Below the pieces are notes generated by a model. The model did not search any database and was not told the origin of the DNA. It saw only the letters and a list, made by a program, of their open reading frames with translations. A program made the translations under genes and the position numbers. Positions 10,237-19,475 of a stretch of 64,000 bases of DNA are shown in pieces; positions within the stretch are counted from its first letter, which is position 1; each line of letters opens with the position of its first letter. The DNA is from Schaalia odontolytica (GTDB taxonomy: Bacteria > Actinomycetota > Actinomycetes > Actinomycetales > Actinomycetaceae), in NCBI RefSeq assembly GCF_031191545.1, contig NZ_CP133472.1, positions 1,860,001 to 1,924,000 on the forward strand. The letters are read 5' to 3'.

Positions 10237-10893
10237 GTGATCGAGCCCAGCGCCGATGTGGCACCCAGCGCGATTGTCGCGCCCAGCGCCCGCGTGTGGC
10301 ACCTCGCTCAGGTGCGCGAGGAAGCAGTCATCGGGGAGGAGACGATCGTTGGGCGAGGGGCCTACATCGGAGAAGGCGTTCGTGTTGGTAATCGTTGCAA
10401 GATCCAGAACTACGCCCTCGTCTACGAACCCGCGTCCCTGGCGGACGGAGTGTTCGTCGGCCCCGCTGCTGTATTCACGAACGACCATTGCCCCCGCGGG
10501 ATCAACGCCGATGGCACTCTGAAGAGTGCGAGCGACTGGGATCGCGTCGGCGTCACCGTCGAGCGAGGTGCCGCCATCGGCGCGCGTGCCGTCTGCGTGG
10601 CACCCGTGCGAATCGGCGCGTGGGCGTCGGTCGGTGCGGGTGCCGTCGTCACCCGTGATGTGGCCCCCTACGCGCTCGTCGTCGGCGTTCCAGCGCGCCG
10701 CGTCGGGTGGGTCGGCGAGGCCGGCGTGCCCCTCCAGGATGCCGGGAACGAGGCCGCGGAACGCACGTGGGTGTGTCCTGCCTCGGGCCGACGCTACGTC
10801 GAGCGAGACGGTGCCCTCTCGCCGGAGGAACCCCAGGTCTCGTCCCCGAAGAAGACCGTGACGTTCGACCAAACCCGTGAGGAACAGCAGTGA
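10237..10893 (+). CDS. Left-handed beta-helix N-acetyltransferase, WbpD/WlbB-like
   Basis: Likely acetylates the 3-amino group of UDP-2-acetamido-3-amino-uronic acid with acetyl-CoA. Imperfect hexapeptide repeats start at residue 3 (PSADVAPSAIVAPSARV) and resume after an insert that includes FTNDHCPRG, typical of WbpD/WlbB enzymes. The C-terminus has a Cys-containing segment (WVCPASGRRYVERD) that looks like a small add-on. GTG is the start, with GGGAG seven bases upstream. The gene overlaps the aminotransferase by GTGA, so the last step of the pathway is encoded first. Confidence 0.82.
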   Translation: MIEPSADVAPSAIVAPSARVWHLAQVREEAVIGEETIVGRGAYIGEGVRVGNRCKIQNYALVYEPASLADGVFVGPAAVFTNDHCPRGINADGTLKSASDWDRVGVTVERGAAIGARAVCVAPVRIGAWASVGAGAVVTRDVAPYALVVGVPARRVGWVGEAGVPLQDAGNEAAERTWVCPASGRRYVERDGALSPEEPQVSSPKKTVTFDQTREEQQ

Positions 10894-11990
10894 CCCAGCC
10901 GTTCATTCCGCCCGCACGCCCGATCATTGGTGAGGAGGAGATCGACGCGGTCGCGGCCGTCATGCGAACCGGCATGATCGCCCAGGGGCCGCAGGTCGCC
11001 GCCTTCGAGCAAGAGTTCTCCGCCGCCCTCGTCCCCGGAACCCACGCCGTCGCGGTGAACTCGGGAACCTCGGCGCTGCACCTGGGCCTGCTCGCCGCCG
11101 GAATCGGACCGGGGGACGAAGTCATCGTTCCCTCCTTCACCTTCGCTGCTACCGCGAACTCGGTGGCGATCACGGGAGCGAGCCCCGTGTTCGCCGACAT
11201 TGACCCGCTCACGTTCACGCTGTCGCCGGCCGCCGTCGAAGCCGCGATCACGCCGCGCACGCGCGCCATCATGCCCGTCCACCTCTACGGGCACCCCGCG
11301 CCCATGGACGCGCTCCAGGCGATCGCCGACGCACATGGACTCATGGTCTTCGAGGATGCCGCCCAGGCCCACGGTGCGACCCTGCACGGGCGCGCGGTCG
11401 GCTCCTTCGGTACCTTCGCGGCCTTCTCCTTTTACCCGACTAAGAACATGACCAGTGGGGAGGGAGGCATGGTCACCTCCGCCGACCCCGAGGTCATCCG
11501 CAGCGTGAAGCTCGCGCGCAACCAGGGGATGGAGACCCGCTACGCCAACGAGAGGGTGGGCCTGAACAATCGCATGACCGACATCCACGCGGCCATCGGG
11601 CGTGTGCAGCTCACCAAGGTCGGCTCGTGGACGCGCAAGCGCCAGGACAACGCCGCCTTCCTGAGCGCCCACCTGCGCGGCGTCACCGTCCCGCACGTTT
11701 CCCCCGGAGCTACACACGTCTACCACCAGTACACGATCCGCGTGGGACAGGACCGCGACGGATTCGCCACCGCCCTGCGCGAGGAATACGGCGTCGGATC
11801 GGGCGTCTACTACCCGATCCCGAACCACGAGCTGCCCTCCCTCGCTCGCTTCGCCCCCGGCCTGGAGCTGCCGGCTACGCGCGAGGCTGCCGACCAAGTC
11901 CTCTCCCTGCCCGTCTACCCGTCGCTGACAGCCTCCGAGCTCGAACGCATCGTCGAGGCCGTCAACGCGCTCGCGGAAGCGGGGGCCTGA
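10890..11990 (+). CDS. DegT/DnrJ/EryC1/StrS sugar aminotransferase, WbpE-like
   Basis: A PLP enzyme (366 residues) expected to transaminate a UDP-3-keto sugar. It has NSGTSALHLGLLAAGIGPGDEVIVPS, the PLP-contacting FEDAAQAHGA and the Schiff-base Lys in FYPTKNMTSGEGG. Residues ANSVAITGASPVFADID are family-typical. Start and stop overlap the neighbours (GTGA upstream; one base before the oxidoreductase ATG), so it is translationally coupled to the acetyltransferase and oxidoreductase. The substrate is inferred from that context. Confidence 0.88.
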   Translation: MTQPFIPPARPIIGEEEIDAVAAVMRTGMIAQGPQVAAFEQEFSAALVPGTHAVAVNSGTSALHLGLLAAGIGPGDEVIVPSFTFAATANSVAITGASPVFADIDPLTFTLSPAAVEAAITPRTRAIMPVHLYGHPAPMDALQAIADAHGLMVFEDAAQAHGATLHGRAVGSFGTFAAFSFYPTKNMTSGEGGMVTSADPEVIRSVKLARNQGMETRYANERVGLNNRMTDIHAAIGRVQLTKVGSWTRKRQDNAAFLSAHLRGVTVPHVSPGATHVYHQYTIRVGQDRDGFATALREEYGVGSGVYYPIPNHELPSLARFAPGLELPATREAADQVLSLPVYPSLTASELERIVEAVNALAEAGA

Positions 11991-11991
11991 C

Positions 11992-12975
11992 ATGAGCATT
12001 CGCCTGGGAATCCTCGGCATCGGCTCGATGGGCCGACACCACGTGCGCAACGCCCGCGCAACGCGGGGCGTGGACCTCGTTGCCCTCGCGGACCCGGGCG
12101 GCGACCGTTTCGGCGTGGCTGGCGACCTGCCCGTCTTGGGCGGTGTCGAAGAACTCGTCGAGGCTGGCATTGACGCCGCGATCGTCGCCGCCCCGACCGC
12201 TCACCACGAGGCCGCCGCCCTGGCGTTGGCCGAGGCCGGGGTGCACACGCTCGTCGAAAAGCCGCTTGCCATGAGCGTGGAAGCAGGCCAGCGTATCCGC
12301 GACGCCTTCGCCAGTGCAGGCCTCGTGGGTGCCGTCGGCTACGTCGAGCGCTGCAACCCGGCGCTCATCGACATGCGCAGGCGCATCGCGGAGGGACAGC
12401 TCGGGGAGATCGAGCAGATTGCGACGCGTCGCCAGTCGCCATTCCCCGCCCGGATCAGCGATGTTGGCGTGGTTAAGGACCTGGCAACCCACGACGTGGA
12501 CCTGGCCGCGTGGGTGGCCGGTGCCCCCTACGAGAGCATCTACGCGCGCACGTCCGCGCGCTCGGGCAGGCCGCACGAAGACATGATGGTCGCCTCGGGG
12601 GTGCTTGCTGGCGGTATCCTCGTCAACCACCTTGTCAACTGGCTGACCCCCTACAAGGACCGCACGACGATCGTCACGGGCGAGCGGGGTGCGCTCGTCG
12701 CCGACACCGCGATGGGGGACCTGACCTTCTACGAGAACGGACACGCGCCCCTGCAGTGGGACGCCATCGCGGCCTTCCGCGGGGTGAGCGAGGGGCAGGT
12801 CGTACGCTACGCCCTCACCAAGCGCGAGCCCCTCGCCCTCGAGCACGAGCGTTTCCGCGACGCGATCCTCGGAGTGGGAAGCGAGCACGTGACGATGGAA
12901 CAGGCCTTGGACAACCTGCGTGTCGTCGAGGCCATCCTGTCCTCAGCCGCCACCGGCCGCTCCGTCGACCTGTAG
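11992..12975 (+). CDS. Gfo/Idh/MocA oxidoreductase, WbpB/WlbA-like
   Basis: A 327-residue NAD-dependent oxidoreductase. The Rossmann motif GILGIGSMGRHHVRN is followed by VEKPLAM (the EKP motif with catalytic Lys) and DLATHDVDL containing the His of the active site. With the neighbouring aminotransferase and acetyltransferase it fits oxidation at C3 of UDP-N-acetyl-glucuronic acid. The ATG lies one base after the aminotransferase stop, so the three genes form a tight operon. Sugar specificity is inferred. Confidence 0.85.
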   Translation: MSIRLGILGIGSMGRHHVRNARATRGVDLVALADPGGDRFGVAGDLPVLGGVEELVEAGIDAAIVAAPTAHHEAAALALAEAGVHTLVEKPLAMSVEAGQRIRDAFASAGLVGAVGYVERCNPALIDMRRRIAEGQLGEIEQIATRRQSPFPARISDVGVVKDLATHDVDLAAWVAGAPYESIYARTSARSGRPHEDMMVASGVLAGGILVNHLVNWLTPYKDRTTIVTGERGALVADTAMGDLTFYENGHAPLQWDAIAAFRGVSEGQVVRYALTKREPLALEHERFRDAILGVGSEHVTMEQALDNLRVVEAILSSAATGRSVDL

Positions 12976-12984
12976 AGCGCGGCG

Positions 12985-14151
12985 TTAGCGCGTCACGTCG
13001 GCGTAGATTGCGCGCAGCTGATCCACGGATCCTCGCAGCGAGTGCTCGCGTGCTACCCACGCCCGGCACGCCGCTCCTCGATCCGCGCGTTCGTCCTCCG
13101 ACCAGGCCAAGGCCTCGTCGATGGAGCGAGCGAGAGCGTCCGGCGAGTGCTCCTGCGTGAGCAGCGAGGCTCCCGGTGTCACCATCTCCGGCGTGCCTCC
13201 CGTGGAATAGGCGATGACGGGAACGCCGCACGCCTGCGCCTCGAGCAGCACGAGGCCGGCGGCCTCCTGCCGGCCTCGCGTCGGCTTCGTGGGAAGGACG
13301 AGGACATGGGCGCGGCGCATCCACTCGCGCACACCCTCGCGATCCAACGACCCCGCGAACGTGACGTGGGCGGGTGCGTGTGCGCGCAGCCATGTCGCCA
13401 ACGGCCCGTTGCCGACGAGGATGAGGCGATGCGGGCGGCGTCCGACGAGGGCGGTGGATGCGCGGGCCAGGTCGTCTACCCCCTTGAGGCTGCTGAGCGC
13501 GCCCACGAAGAGGACGATGGGTTCCCCGCTCGATTCTGTGCGGTCGGGGGCGCTCGGTGTCCACCAGTGGGTGTCCACGCCCTGATAATGCACATTCAGC
13601 CGCTCCCGAGCGGCCCCGGCGCCCAAGGCGACATCTGCCAGGTAGCGGGAGACCGCCAGCAATCGGCTCGCCCCCTCGAAAGCCACCCGTTGATTGTGGG
13701 CGTTCCACACGCCGCCCGCTCCGCGCCCGAGCCGCGGATACGCGTCCCCGCCGTGCAGCGTCACCACGAGGGGGACCCCCGCGTCCCGCGCGGCACCGAC
13801 GGCAGGCAGCGACCAAGTCGCCTGGTGCTGATGAACGATGTCTGGATGCCACGCGGTGATCGCGCGGCGCATCCGGCCCAGGCCTCGTGCCTGCGCGGCC
13901 ACGCGAAAGGGGAGGGGCGAGCCGAGCGCGCGGGGCGCGGCCTCGTCAACGGGGATCGTCGCCGTCGGATCGCCCAGGCGCGCCGCGAGCGTGAAAGCCC
14001 GCCAATCCAGCTCCGGCATCGCGAGGGCGTGCGAGAGTGCAAAGTACGTCGGGGGAACCAGCAGGGTTCCCTTGGCCAGGGCGACCCTCACGAGAGCCAC
14101 CGGCGGGTGGGAGCGGAGCGGGGAGCGGGCATGCCACCATCCTAGGGGCAA
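12985..14151 (-). CDS. Family 4 glycosyltransferase
   Basis: A retaining GT-B enzyme. The N-terminal half includes IVHQHQATWSLPA and TLHGGDAYPR. The C-terminal nucleotide-sugar domain has LFVGALSSLKGVDDL, LVGNGPLATWL and the EX7E region EAAGLVLLEAQACGVPV, followed by STGGTPEM. It lies convergent to the oxidoreductase, 9 bases apart. The start is unclear: TTG 14151 gives 388 residues, but GTGs at 14100 and 14091 are also possible and no ribosome-binding site marks any of them. It probably adds one sugar in the surface glycan built by this region. Confidence 0.85.
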   Translation of the reverse strand: MPLGWWHARSPLRSHPPVALVRVALAKGTLLVPPTYFALSHALAMPELDWRAFTLAARLGDPTATIPVDEAAPRALGSPLPFRVAAQARGLGRMRRAITAWHPDIVHQHQATWSLPAVGAARDAGVPLVVTLHGGDAYPRLGRGAGGVWNAHNQRVAFEGASRLLAVSRYLADVALGAGAARERLNVHYQGVDTHWWTPSAPDRTESSGEPIVLFVGALSSLKGVDDLARASTALVGRRPHRLILVGNGPLATWLRAHAPAHVTFAGSLDREGVREWMRRAHVLVLPTKPTRGRQEAAGLVLLEAQACGVPVIAYSTGGTPEMVTPGASLLTQEHSPDALARSIDEALAWSEDERADRGAACRAWVAREHSLRGSVDQLRAIYADVTR

Positions 14152-14169
14152 GCCGCGCGCCCCAGGTGA

Positions 14170-14175
14170 TTAAAT
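14170..14175 (+). promoter_or_regulatory. Possible -10 element before the flippase gene
   Basis: TTAAAT lies six bases before the ATG, the same spacing as other leaderless starts here, but its second base departs from the usual A. Confidence 0.3.
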
Positions 14176-14181
14176 GAGTCC

Positions 14182-15453
14182 ATGACGAACGAACCTGCAC
14201 GCCCCGCCCGCTCGGGCGTCCTCGCGCAGGTTCTCACCCTCCTGAGCGGTACGCTCCTGGCCCAGTTCATCGCCTTCGGTGCTCAGATCGGTATCGCCCG
14301 CCTCTACACGGATACGGATCTGGGGTACCTGGGCATCTTCACCTCCGCGGCCACGCTCGGCGCGGCCGTCGCTGGCGCGCGCTTCGACCTCAGCATCGTC
14401 CTGCCCGCACCGGGCGATGAGGCCTCGGCCCGCTCCCTGGCCCGCCTGGCCTCGCTTTGCGTGCTCGTCGCCTCCGCGCTGGCTACCCTGATCGCGGCCG
14501 CCGCCTGGCCGTGGGTATCCGCGCGCTACGGTCATGCGCTCGCGGGCTGGCTGCTCGCCGTCGGCGTCTCCGTCCTATTTCTGGCTCAGGGGCAGGTGTG
14601 CTCCTACTGGCTGACCCGTCGCCGGCGGTTCCGGGCGATCGCAAGCTCATCCGTCGTTCGTTCACTCGCTATCGCTTCTGTGCAGTTGGTCTGCGGTTTC
14701 GCCGCCGGCGGTGGCCTGGGAAGCGCGATTGGGGCGACGATCGCGGGGCAGGGTCTCGCCGTCGCCTACCTGTCGTGGTGTGCCCGAGATGCCCGCGAGC
14801 GCGAGGCTGAGGACCCGCCCCTGCGTGAGGTGGCCTCGAGATACCGGAAAATGGCCCTCGTGGGTGTGCCGAACGTCGTTGTCGACGCGGTGCGCACGAG
14901 CGCGATCCCCATGCTCATCGCCACGTATTCCGTGGCCTCGCTCGGTCAGTTCAACATGGCATGGTTGGCCCTACAGGCACCGGTCGCCCTCATCGCTGGG
15001 GCGCTGTCCCAGGTCTACCTGCCGCGCCTGTCCGATACCCGTCCCGGTGAGATGACCCGTGTTGTCGTGCGCGTTGGGTGTTTCGCGCTTGCCTGCTCGA
15101 TTCCGGTGTTTGCTTTTCTCGCCTGCGTCAGCCCCGCGCTCTTCCCCCTCGTATTTGGGCAGCGTTGGGAGGAGGCCGGATATTTTGCTCGCTCCCTAGC
15201 CCCGTGGCTGGCCCTTACGGTCGCGACCTCCCCGCTGTCCAACGTGTTCGTGGCGACCTATCATCAGCGCCGCATGCTGGCCTTCGCGTGCCTGTATTGC
15301 GTGGCTCCGCTCACGTGGCTTGCCTGCAGTCCCTACGGTGTGGAGACCACGGTCGCCGTGCTTGGTGCCCTCATGGCGGTCTTACTGGTGGGCTTGCTCG
15401 TCATGGCCTGGGCGACGGCGCGCGCTTACGACCGAGGCGAGAATCGATCCTGA
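14182..15453 (+). CDS. Wzx-like polysaccharide flippase (MOP superfamily)
   Basis: An integral membrane protein of 423 residues with about 12 hydrophobic segments, consistent with a lipid-linked oligosaccharide flippase. The N-terminal region SGTLLAQFIAFGAQIGIARLY and the YRKMALVGVPNVVVDAV stretch are typical of this family. It would turn the lipid-linked repeat unit across the membrane before polymerisation and LCP ligation. It is flanked by glycosyltransferases on the opposite strand. No separate Wzy polymerase is recognisable in the window. Confidence 0.85.
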   Translation: MTNEPARPARSGVLAQVLTLLSGTLLAQFIAFGAQIGIARLYTDTDLGYLGIFTSAATLGAAVAGARFDLSIVLPAPGDEASARSLARLASLCVLVASALATLIAAAAWPWVSARYGHALAGWLLAVGVSVLFLAQGQVCSYWLTRRRRFRAIASSSVVRSLAIASVQLVCGFAAGGGLGSAIGATIAGQGLAVAYLSWCARDAREREAEDPPLREVASRYRKMALVGVPNVVVDAVRTSAIPMLIATYSVASLGQFNMAWLALQAPVALIAGALSQVYLPRLSDTRPGEMTRVVVRVGCFALACSIPVFAFLACVSPALFPLVFGQRWEEAGYFARSLAPWLALTVATSPLSNVFVATYHQRRMLAFACLYCVAPLTWLACSPYGVETTVAVLGALMAVLLVGLLVMAWATARAYDRGENRS

Positions 15454-15529
15454 AGGCAATTGCACGCGACATGAGTGGGGAAGTGCCGCTGGTGTGCGAT
15501 GGTCGCGGCGATAGCCCGATAACGGCATG

Positions 15530-16651
15530 CTAGCCGCGGGTGGCTCGCTTGTGAGCGAGAGCCCGGACGTAGGCCTCGCGCAGGCGCGCTGCCCCTTCCT
15601 CCCACGTGGGAATCGCGGGAGCGGTGAAAGCCTCGATGTGTGTCCGCGTGATGCGTTCCAGGGTGCACGCAAGGTCGCGCTCGGGATCCTCCAGCACCCA
15701 CGTGTCGGCCTGATCGCCCAGGTATCGGCGGGCCTCGGAGAGGGGAGAACACAGCGCGGGCACCCCGGCCGCGAAGGCCTCCATCATCTTGTTGGGTGTG
15801 GACATGCGATGCGACAGACACCCGGATTCGATGAGGCACAGTGCCACGTCTGTCCCGCGCGTCAACGCCAGAACCCGGTCCGGCTCTACGGGCGGCAGGT
15901 GGTGGATGTTCGGGTACATTGCGGCCGCCCGTTCGACCTCGGGCAGCAGTGCGCCCGAGCCGACGAAGACGACGTGCGCGCGGCTCACCTGCGCAAAAGC
16001 GCGCAGAATCAAGGGAATATTACGCCCCGGTGCCAAGTAACCCGAATGCAGGTACAGGAGTGATTCCTCCGGAATCCCCAAACGTGCGCGCAGGTCAATG
16101 ACTCCGTCCGCGCCCGTCGGGGCATTCGTCACCACGACCGGATCCACGCCCGGGTAGGCGTTGCGGTACCACTGCGCGATCGACTCGTTGACCACGGACA
16201 CCACGTCCGCCCGGTGGATATAGCGGCGTTCGATTACGCGCTGGAGGCGCTGGCGTAGGCCCGCCGACCCCACCGTCTCCGTCTCGAGCTCGTGGGCGTT
16301 GTAGGCGAACACCGCGCCCGTGCGCCGTGCCAGCGCGTGTGCGAGGGGAAGGAGGAAGAGGTTCTGCGCGGAGACGGCAGCAACGCGCTGCCCTGCGAAC
16401 CGCCGGTACACGCGAGCGCCCCACGCCGCGACGACCCTCGCCCCGCCCAGGGGCGCGCCCAGGGAAGTACCCCGCACGCGCGTCAGGAGGATTGTGGGGG
16501 CCACGGCCTCGTCCGCGGGTAGGCCGCCCTGGTCGATGCCGACGATGTGGGTCTGGGAAAACAGCGGGGCCAGCGAGCGCGCGATCTTCACCAGGCGTCC
16601 GGGCGAGGCCAGGTTCGACGGGTAGAGCAGGAGATTGAGCGCGCGATCCAC
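15530..16651 (-). CDS. Family 4-like glycosyltransferase
   Basis: A GT-B protein of 373 residues. It starts LNLLLYPSNLASPGRLVKIARSL and has FAYNAHELETETVG, RADVVSVVNESIAQWY and the C-terminal YLHSGYLAPGRNIPLILRAF and STPNKMMEAFAAGVPALCS. The HxxE-type segment NAHELE is seen in several polysaccharide transferases. The start is set at GTG 16651 because TACAAT lies six bases before it. A longer frame exists but would extend across the promoter of the divergent dehydrogenase gene. The acceptor and donor are unknown. Confidence 0.82.
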   Translation of the reverse strand: MDRALNLLLYPSNLASPGRLVKIARSLAPLFSQTHIVGIDQGGLPADEAVAPTILLTRVRGTSLGAPLGGARVVAAWGARVYRRFAGQRVAAVSAQNLFLLPLAHALARRTGAVFAYNAHELETETVGSAGLRQRLQRVIERRYIHRADVVSVVNESIAQWYRNAYPGVDPVVVTNAPTGADGVIDLRARLGIPEESLLYLHSGYLAPGRNIPLILRAFAQVSRAHVVFVGSGALLPEVERAAAMYPNIHHLPPVEPDRVLALTRGTDVALCLIESGCLSHRMSTPNKMMEAFAAGVPALCSPLSEARRYLGDQADTWVLEDPERDLACTLERITRTHIEAFTAPAIPTWEEGAARLREAYVRALAHKRATRG

Positions 16652-16657
16652 GCCCCC

Positions 16658-16663
16658 ATTGTA
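16658..16663 (-). promoter_or_regulatory. -10 element of leaderless glycosyltransferase mRNA
   Basis: TACAAT on the minus strand, then GGGGGC, then GTG. No ribosome-binding site is present, so the transcript probably begins at the start codon. Confidence 0.5.
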
Positions 16664-16723
16664 GGAGGCGCGGGGAACTACACTGGAGGGGAACAACGAG
16701 GCCGGAGACGGAAAGGGGGCCCC

Positions 16724-18028
16724 ATGCGCATCGCGGTCGTCGGCATGGGCAAGATCGGTCTGCCGCTGGCGGTGCACTACGCGCGCGGCGGGCATACGGT
16801 CGTTGGCGTCGACGTGAACCCCCGAGTGGTCGCCCTCATCAACGGAGGAGTCGAGCCATTCCCGGGCGAGGCGCACCTGGCGGAGTACCTGCCCCCGCTC
16901 GTCTCATCCGGCGCCCTGCGCGCCACGACCGAGTACGCCGAGGCGATCCCCGGTGCCGACGCCATCGTCATGGTCGTCCCTCTTGTCGTCGATGACCGCA
17001 GTCGCCCCGACTTCACCATGATGGACGCGGCCACCCGCTCCATGGCAGCGTACCTGAGCCCCGGCACCCTCATTTCCTACGAGACGACCCTTCCCGTGGG
17101 CACGACGCGCGGGCGCTACAAGCCCCTCATCGAGGAAGTCTCCGGACTGGCCGAGGGCCGCGACTGTGACATCGTGTTCTCCCCGGAGCGCGTCCTCACC
17201 GGCCGGGTCTTCGCCGACCTGGCGCGCTACCCGAAGCTCGTGGGTGGGCTCAGTGAATCCGGCGAGGCGCGCGGCGTTCGCTTTTATGAAGCTGTCCTCT
17301 CCTTCGATCAGCGCGACGACCTGCCGCGCCCCAACGGCGTGTGGCCGATGGGCGGGGCGGAGGCTGCCGAGATGGCAAAGCTCGCCGAGACGACCTACCG
17401 GGACGTCAACATCGGCTTGGCCAACCAATTCGCTCGCTACGCGGACGCGGCCGGTATCGACGTCGCGCGCGTTATTGAGGCCTGCAATTCCCAGCCCTAC
17501 TCTCACATCCACAGGCCCGGTATCGCGGTAGGCGGCCACTGCATCCCCGTCTACCCGCGCCTGTACCTGGCCGGAGACCCGAACGCGACCGTCGTGGCCG
17601 CCGCGCGCGCCGCCAACGCTGCCATGCCCGCCTACGCGGTCTCCCGCGCCACCTCCCTGATGGGCTCCCTTGAGGGGCTTCGTGTCGCCGTCCTGGGTGC
17701 CGCCTACCGTGGCGGGGTCAAGGAAACAGCGTTCTCTGGCGTCTTCGGCGTCGTCCAGGCGCTGCACGAGGCCGGCGCGCATTCCAGTGTTCACGATCCG
17801 CTGTATTCCGATGACGAACTGGCGGCCTTCGGGTGGGAGGCCTACCACCTTGGTGAGCCGGTAGACGTCGCCATCGTCCAGGCCGACCACGCCACCTACC
17901 GCGACCTGGTCCCCAGCGACCTGCCCGGGCTGCGCCTCCTCGTCGACGGCCGCGCCATCACTTCTCCCGAGGCCTGGATCGGCACCCCGCGCATCACCAT
18001 CGGTGGGGGAGCGGCTCCGGCATGTTAG
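16724..18028 (+). CDS. UDP-N-acetylhexosamine 6-dehydrogenase (WbpA/WecC family)
   Basis: Oxidises C6 of a UDP-N-acetylhexosamine to the uronic acid using two NAD. The 434-residue protein has GMGKIGLPLAVHYARGG, the SYETTLPVGTTR segment, and the catalytic Cys273 in GIAVGGHCIPVYP. The C-terminal UDP-binding domain includes AVLGAAYRGGVKETAFS. ATG 16724 is preceded by GAAAGGGGG; a longer frame to 16547 lacks support. With the acetyltransferase, aminotransferase and oxidoreductase 6 kb away it completes a UDP-2,3-diacetamido-uronate route. It overlaps the next glycosyltransferase by seven bases. Confidence 0.9.
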   Translation: MRIAVVGMGKIGLPLAVHYARGGHTVVGVDVNPRVVALINGGVEPFPGEAHLAEYLPPLVSSGALRATTEYAEAIPGADAIVMVVPLVVDDRSRPDFTMMDAATRSMAAYLSPGTLISYETTLPVGTTRGRYKPLIEEVSGLAEGRDCDIVFSPERVLTGRVFADLARYPKLVGGLSESGEARGVRFYEAVLSFDQRDDLPRPNGVWPMGGAEAAEMAKLAETTYRDVNIGLANQFARYADAAGIDVARVIEACNSQPYSHIHRPGIAVGGHCIPVYPRLYLAGDPNATVVAAARAANAAMPAYAVSRATSLMGSLEGLRVAVLGAAYRGGVKETAFSGVFGVVQALHEAGAHSSVHDPLYSDDELAAFGWEAYHLGEPVDVAIVQADHATYRDLVPSDLPGLRLLVDGRAITSPEAWIGTPRITIGGGAAPAC

Positions 18029-19200
18029 TCACCCTGGCGACACGCACCTTTACACCCGAGCCGACGGCCGCCGCGCTGCGCCTCGGGGCGCTCGCTCGCG
18101 CACTCGCCGCAGGTGGAGATAGGGTTCGGGTCCTCACGTCGCGCCTGGCGCCCACCGTCGCCCGCGACGCGCGAGAAAACGGACAAGCCGGCGATGATGC
18201 TGGCCGCAATCGCGGCCTCGTCGAGGTGCGTCGTGCCCCGGTCCTGCGCGACCCTACGGGAGCGGTGCGCGGCTACCTCTCCTACCTGTCCTTCGATGTC
18301 CCCCTGGTGTTGAGGCTGCTCACGACTCCCCGCCCCGACGTGGTCGTCTGCGAGCCCCCGCCAACGACCGGCGTCGCCGTACGCCTCGCGTGCGCGGCGC
18401 GCCGCGTCCCCTACGTCTACTACTGTGCCGACATCGTCTCGGATGCCGCGGCGCTCGCGGGTGTGCCCGGCATTGTCGTGCGAGCGGTCGTAAGCCTGGA
18501 GTCTTTCGCGCTGAGGGGAGCTCGCCGAGTCATCGCTGTCTCCGACGGGGTCGCTCGTCGCGCGAGGGAGTTGGGGGCCTGCGACGTCGCGGTTGTCCCT
18601 AACGGGGTGGGTGTGCCCGAGGCGGTGGCCTCCGGTGATCCCGACGGCTTCCCCGCCTGCGAAGGTCCCGTCTTCGTCTATGCGGGCACGGTCGCCCAGT
18701 GGCTCGCCCCGGAGGTCTTCGTCGAGGCTTTCGAGCGTGCGCATGGTCGGCTCGGGGATGCCCGACTCGTGTTTGTGGGGCAGGGGAGCGGATGGAATGA
18801 ACTGGCGCAGCGGTCTCGAGGCGTGGTCGGCGTCGAGATGATCCCCGCCGTCAGCGCGGATGAGGCGGATCGGTGGATGGTGCGAGCCACTGCCACACTC
18901 GCCTCGCTGCGGCCGGGTGGGTATGACTATGCCTATCCGACGAAGATCCTTGCCTCCCTCGCGCAGGGGACGCCGGTCATCTATGCGGGTCGGGGCGCGG
19001 CCGCCCGCGATGTCGCAGACAACGGACTTGGGGTGGCGTGCTCTCTCGACTCCGATGCGATCGCCGAGGCAATGGTTGCCCTCGCGTCGGGTACCGCCCC
19101 CTGGGTGGGGGCCGAGGGGGCGCGTTCCTGGGTGCGCACGCACCGGTCGGTTGAGGCCTCGTCGCGCACTGCTGCCTCGGTGGTTCGGTCGGCTTTGTAG
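18022..19200 (+). CDS. Family 4-like glycosyltransferase
   Basis: A 392-residue GT-B enzyme translated from an ATG inside the last codons of the dehydrogenase gene. It has the N-terminal TFTPEPTAAALRLGALARAL, VVVCEPPPTTGVAVRLA, RRVIAVSDGVARRARELG, and FVYAGTVAQWLAPEVFVEAF in the donor half. The last part (YPTKILASLAQGTPVIYAG) is a typical GT4 nucleotide-sugar loop. Because it is coupled to the uronate dehydrogenase it may be the transferase for the uronic acid, but this is inference only. Confidence 0.85.
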   Translation: MLVTLATRTFTPEPTAAALRLGALARALAAGGDRVRVLTSRLAPTVARDARENGQAGDDAGRNRGLVEVRRAPVLRDPTGAVRGYLSYLSFDVPLVLRLLTTPRPDVVVCEPPPTTGVAVRLACAARRVPYVYYCADIVSDAAALAGVPGIVVRAVVSLESFALRGARRVIAVSDGVARRARELGACDVAVVPNGVGVPEAVASGDPDGFPACEGPVFVYAGTVAQWLAPEVFVEAFERAHGRLGDARLVFVGQGSGWNELAQRSRGVVGVEMIPAVSADEADRWMVRATATLASLRPGGYDYAYPTKILASLAQGTPVIYAGRGAAARDVADNGLGVACSLDSDAIAEAMVALASGTAPWVGAEGARSWVRTHRSVEASSRTAASVVRSAL

Positions 19201-19412
19201 CCCTGCTGGGGGATGTTTGTCCCTCGTGAGCCCTCCTCGATGTGCGTGAGGTTTTTCATGCGCGATTTCTTTGCGGCTACGCGTGTTTCGGCGCAGTGCC
19301 AGGGCAGCTCGTCGGAGGTTGCGTGGCGTGGTGGGGTGAGCCGGCCTCGTCTCATAAGAGCGGAAATGATCTTCTAAGTTCGTGGCGGTCTATATATGTA
19401 ACTATTTTCATG
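19201..19412. other. Non-coding gap before the amidase gene
   Basis: About 210 bases with no supported gene. The last 50 are AT-rich and contain TGTAAC (19397) facing GTTACA (19419), a possible operator around the amidase -35 box. Confidence 0.4.
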
Positions 19413-19441
19413 TTTACAGTTACAACATAAGTACCTACAAT
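19413..19441 (+). promoter_or_regulatory. Sigma-70-type promoter of the amidase gene
   Basis: TTTACA, a 17-base spacer and TACAAT. The -35 box lies inside an inverted repeat (TGTAAC ... GTTACA), which may be an operator. The leader is about 28 bases and includes GAAGGA before the ATG. Confidence 0.65.
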
Positions 19442-19475
19442 CACGACTGTCACATTAGCAACTCGAAGGATAACC

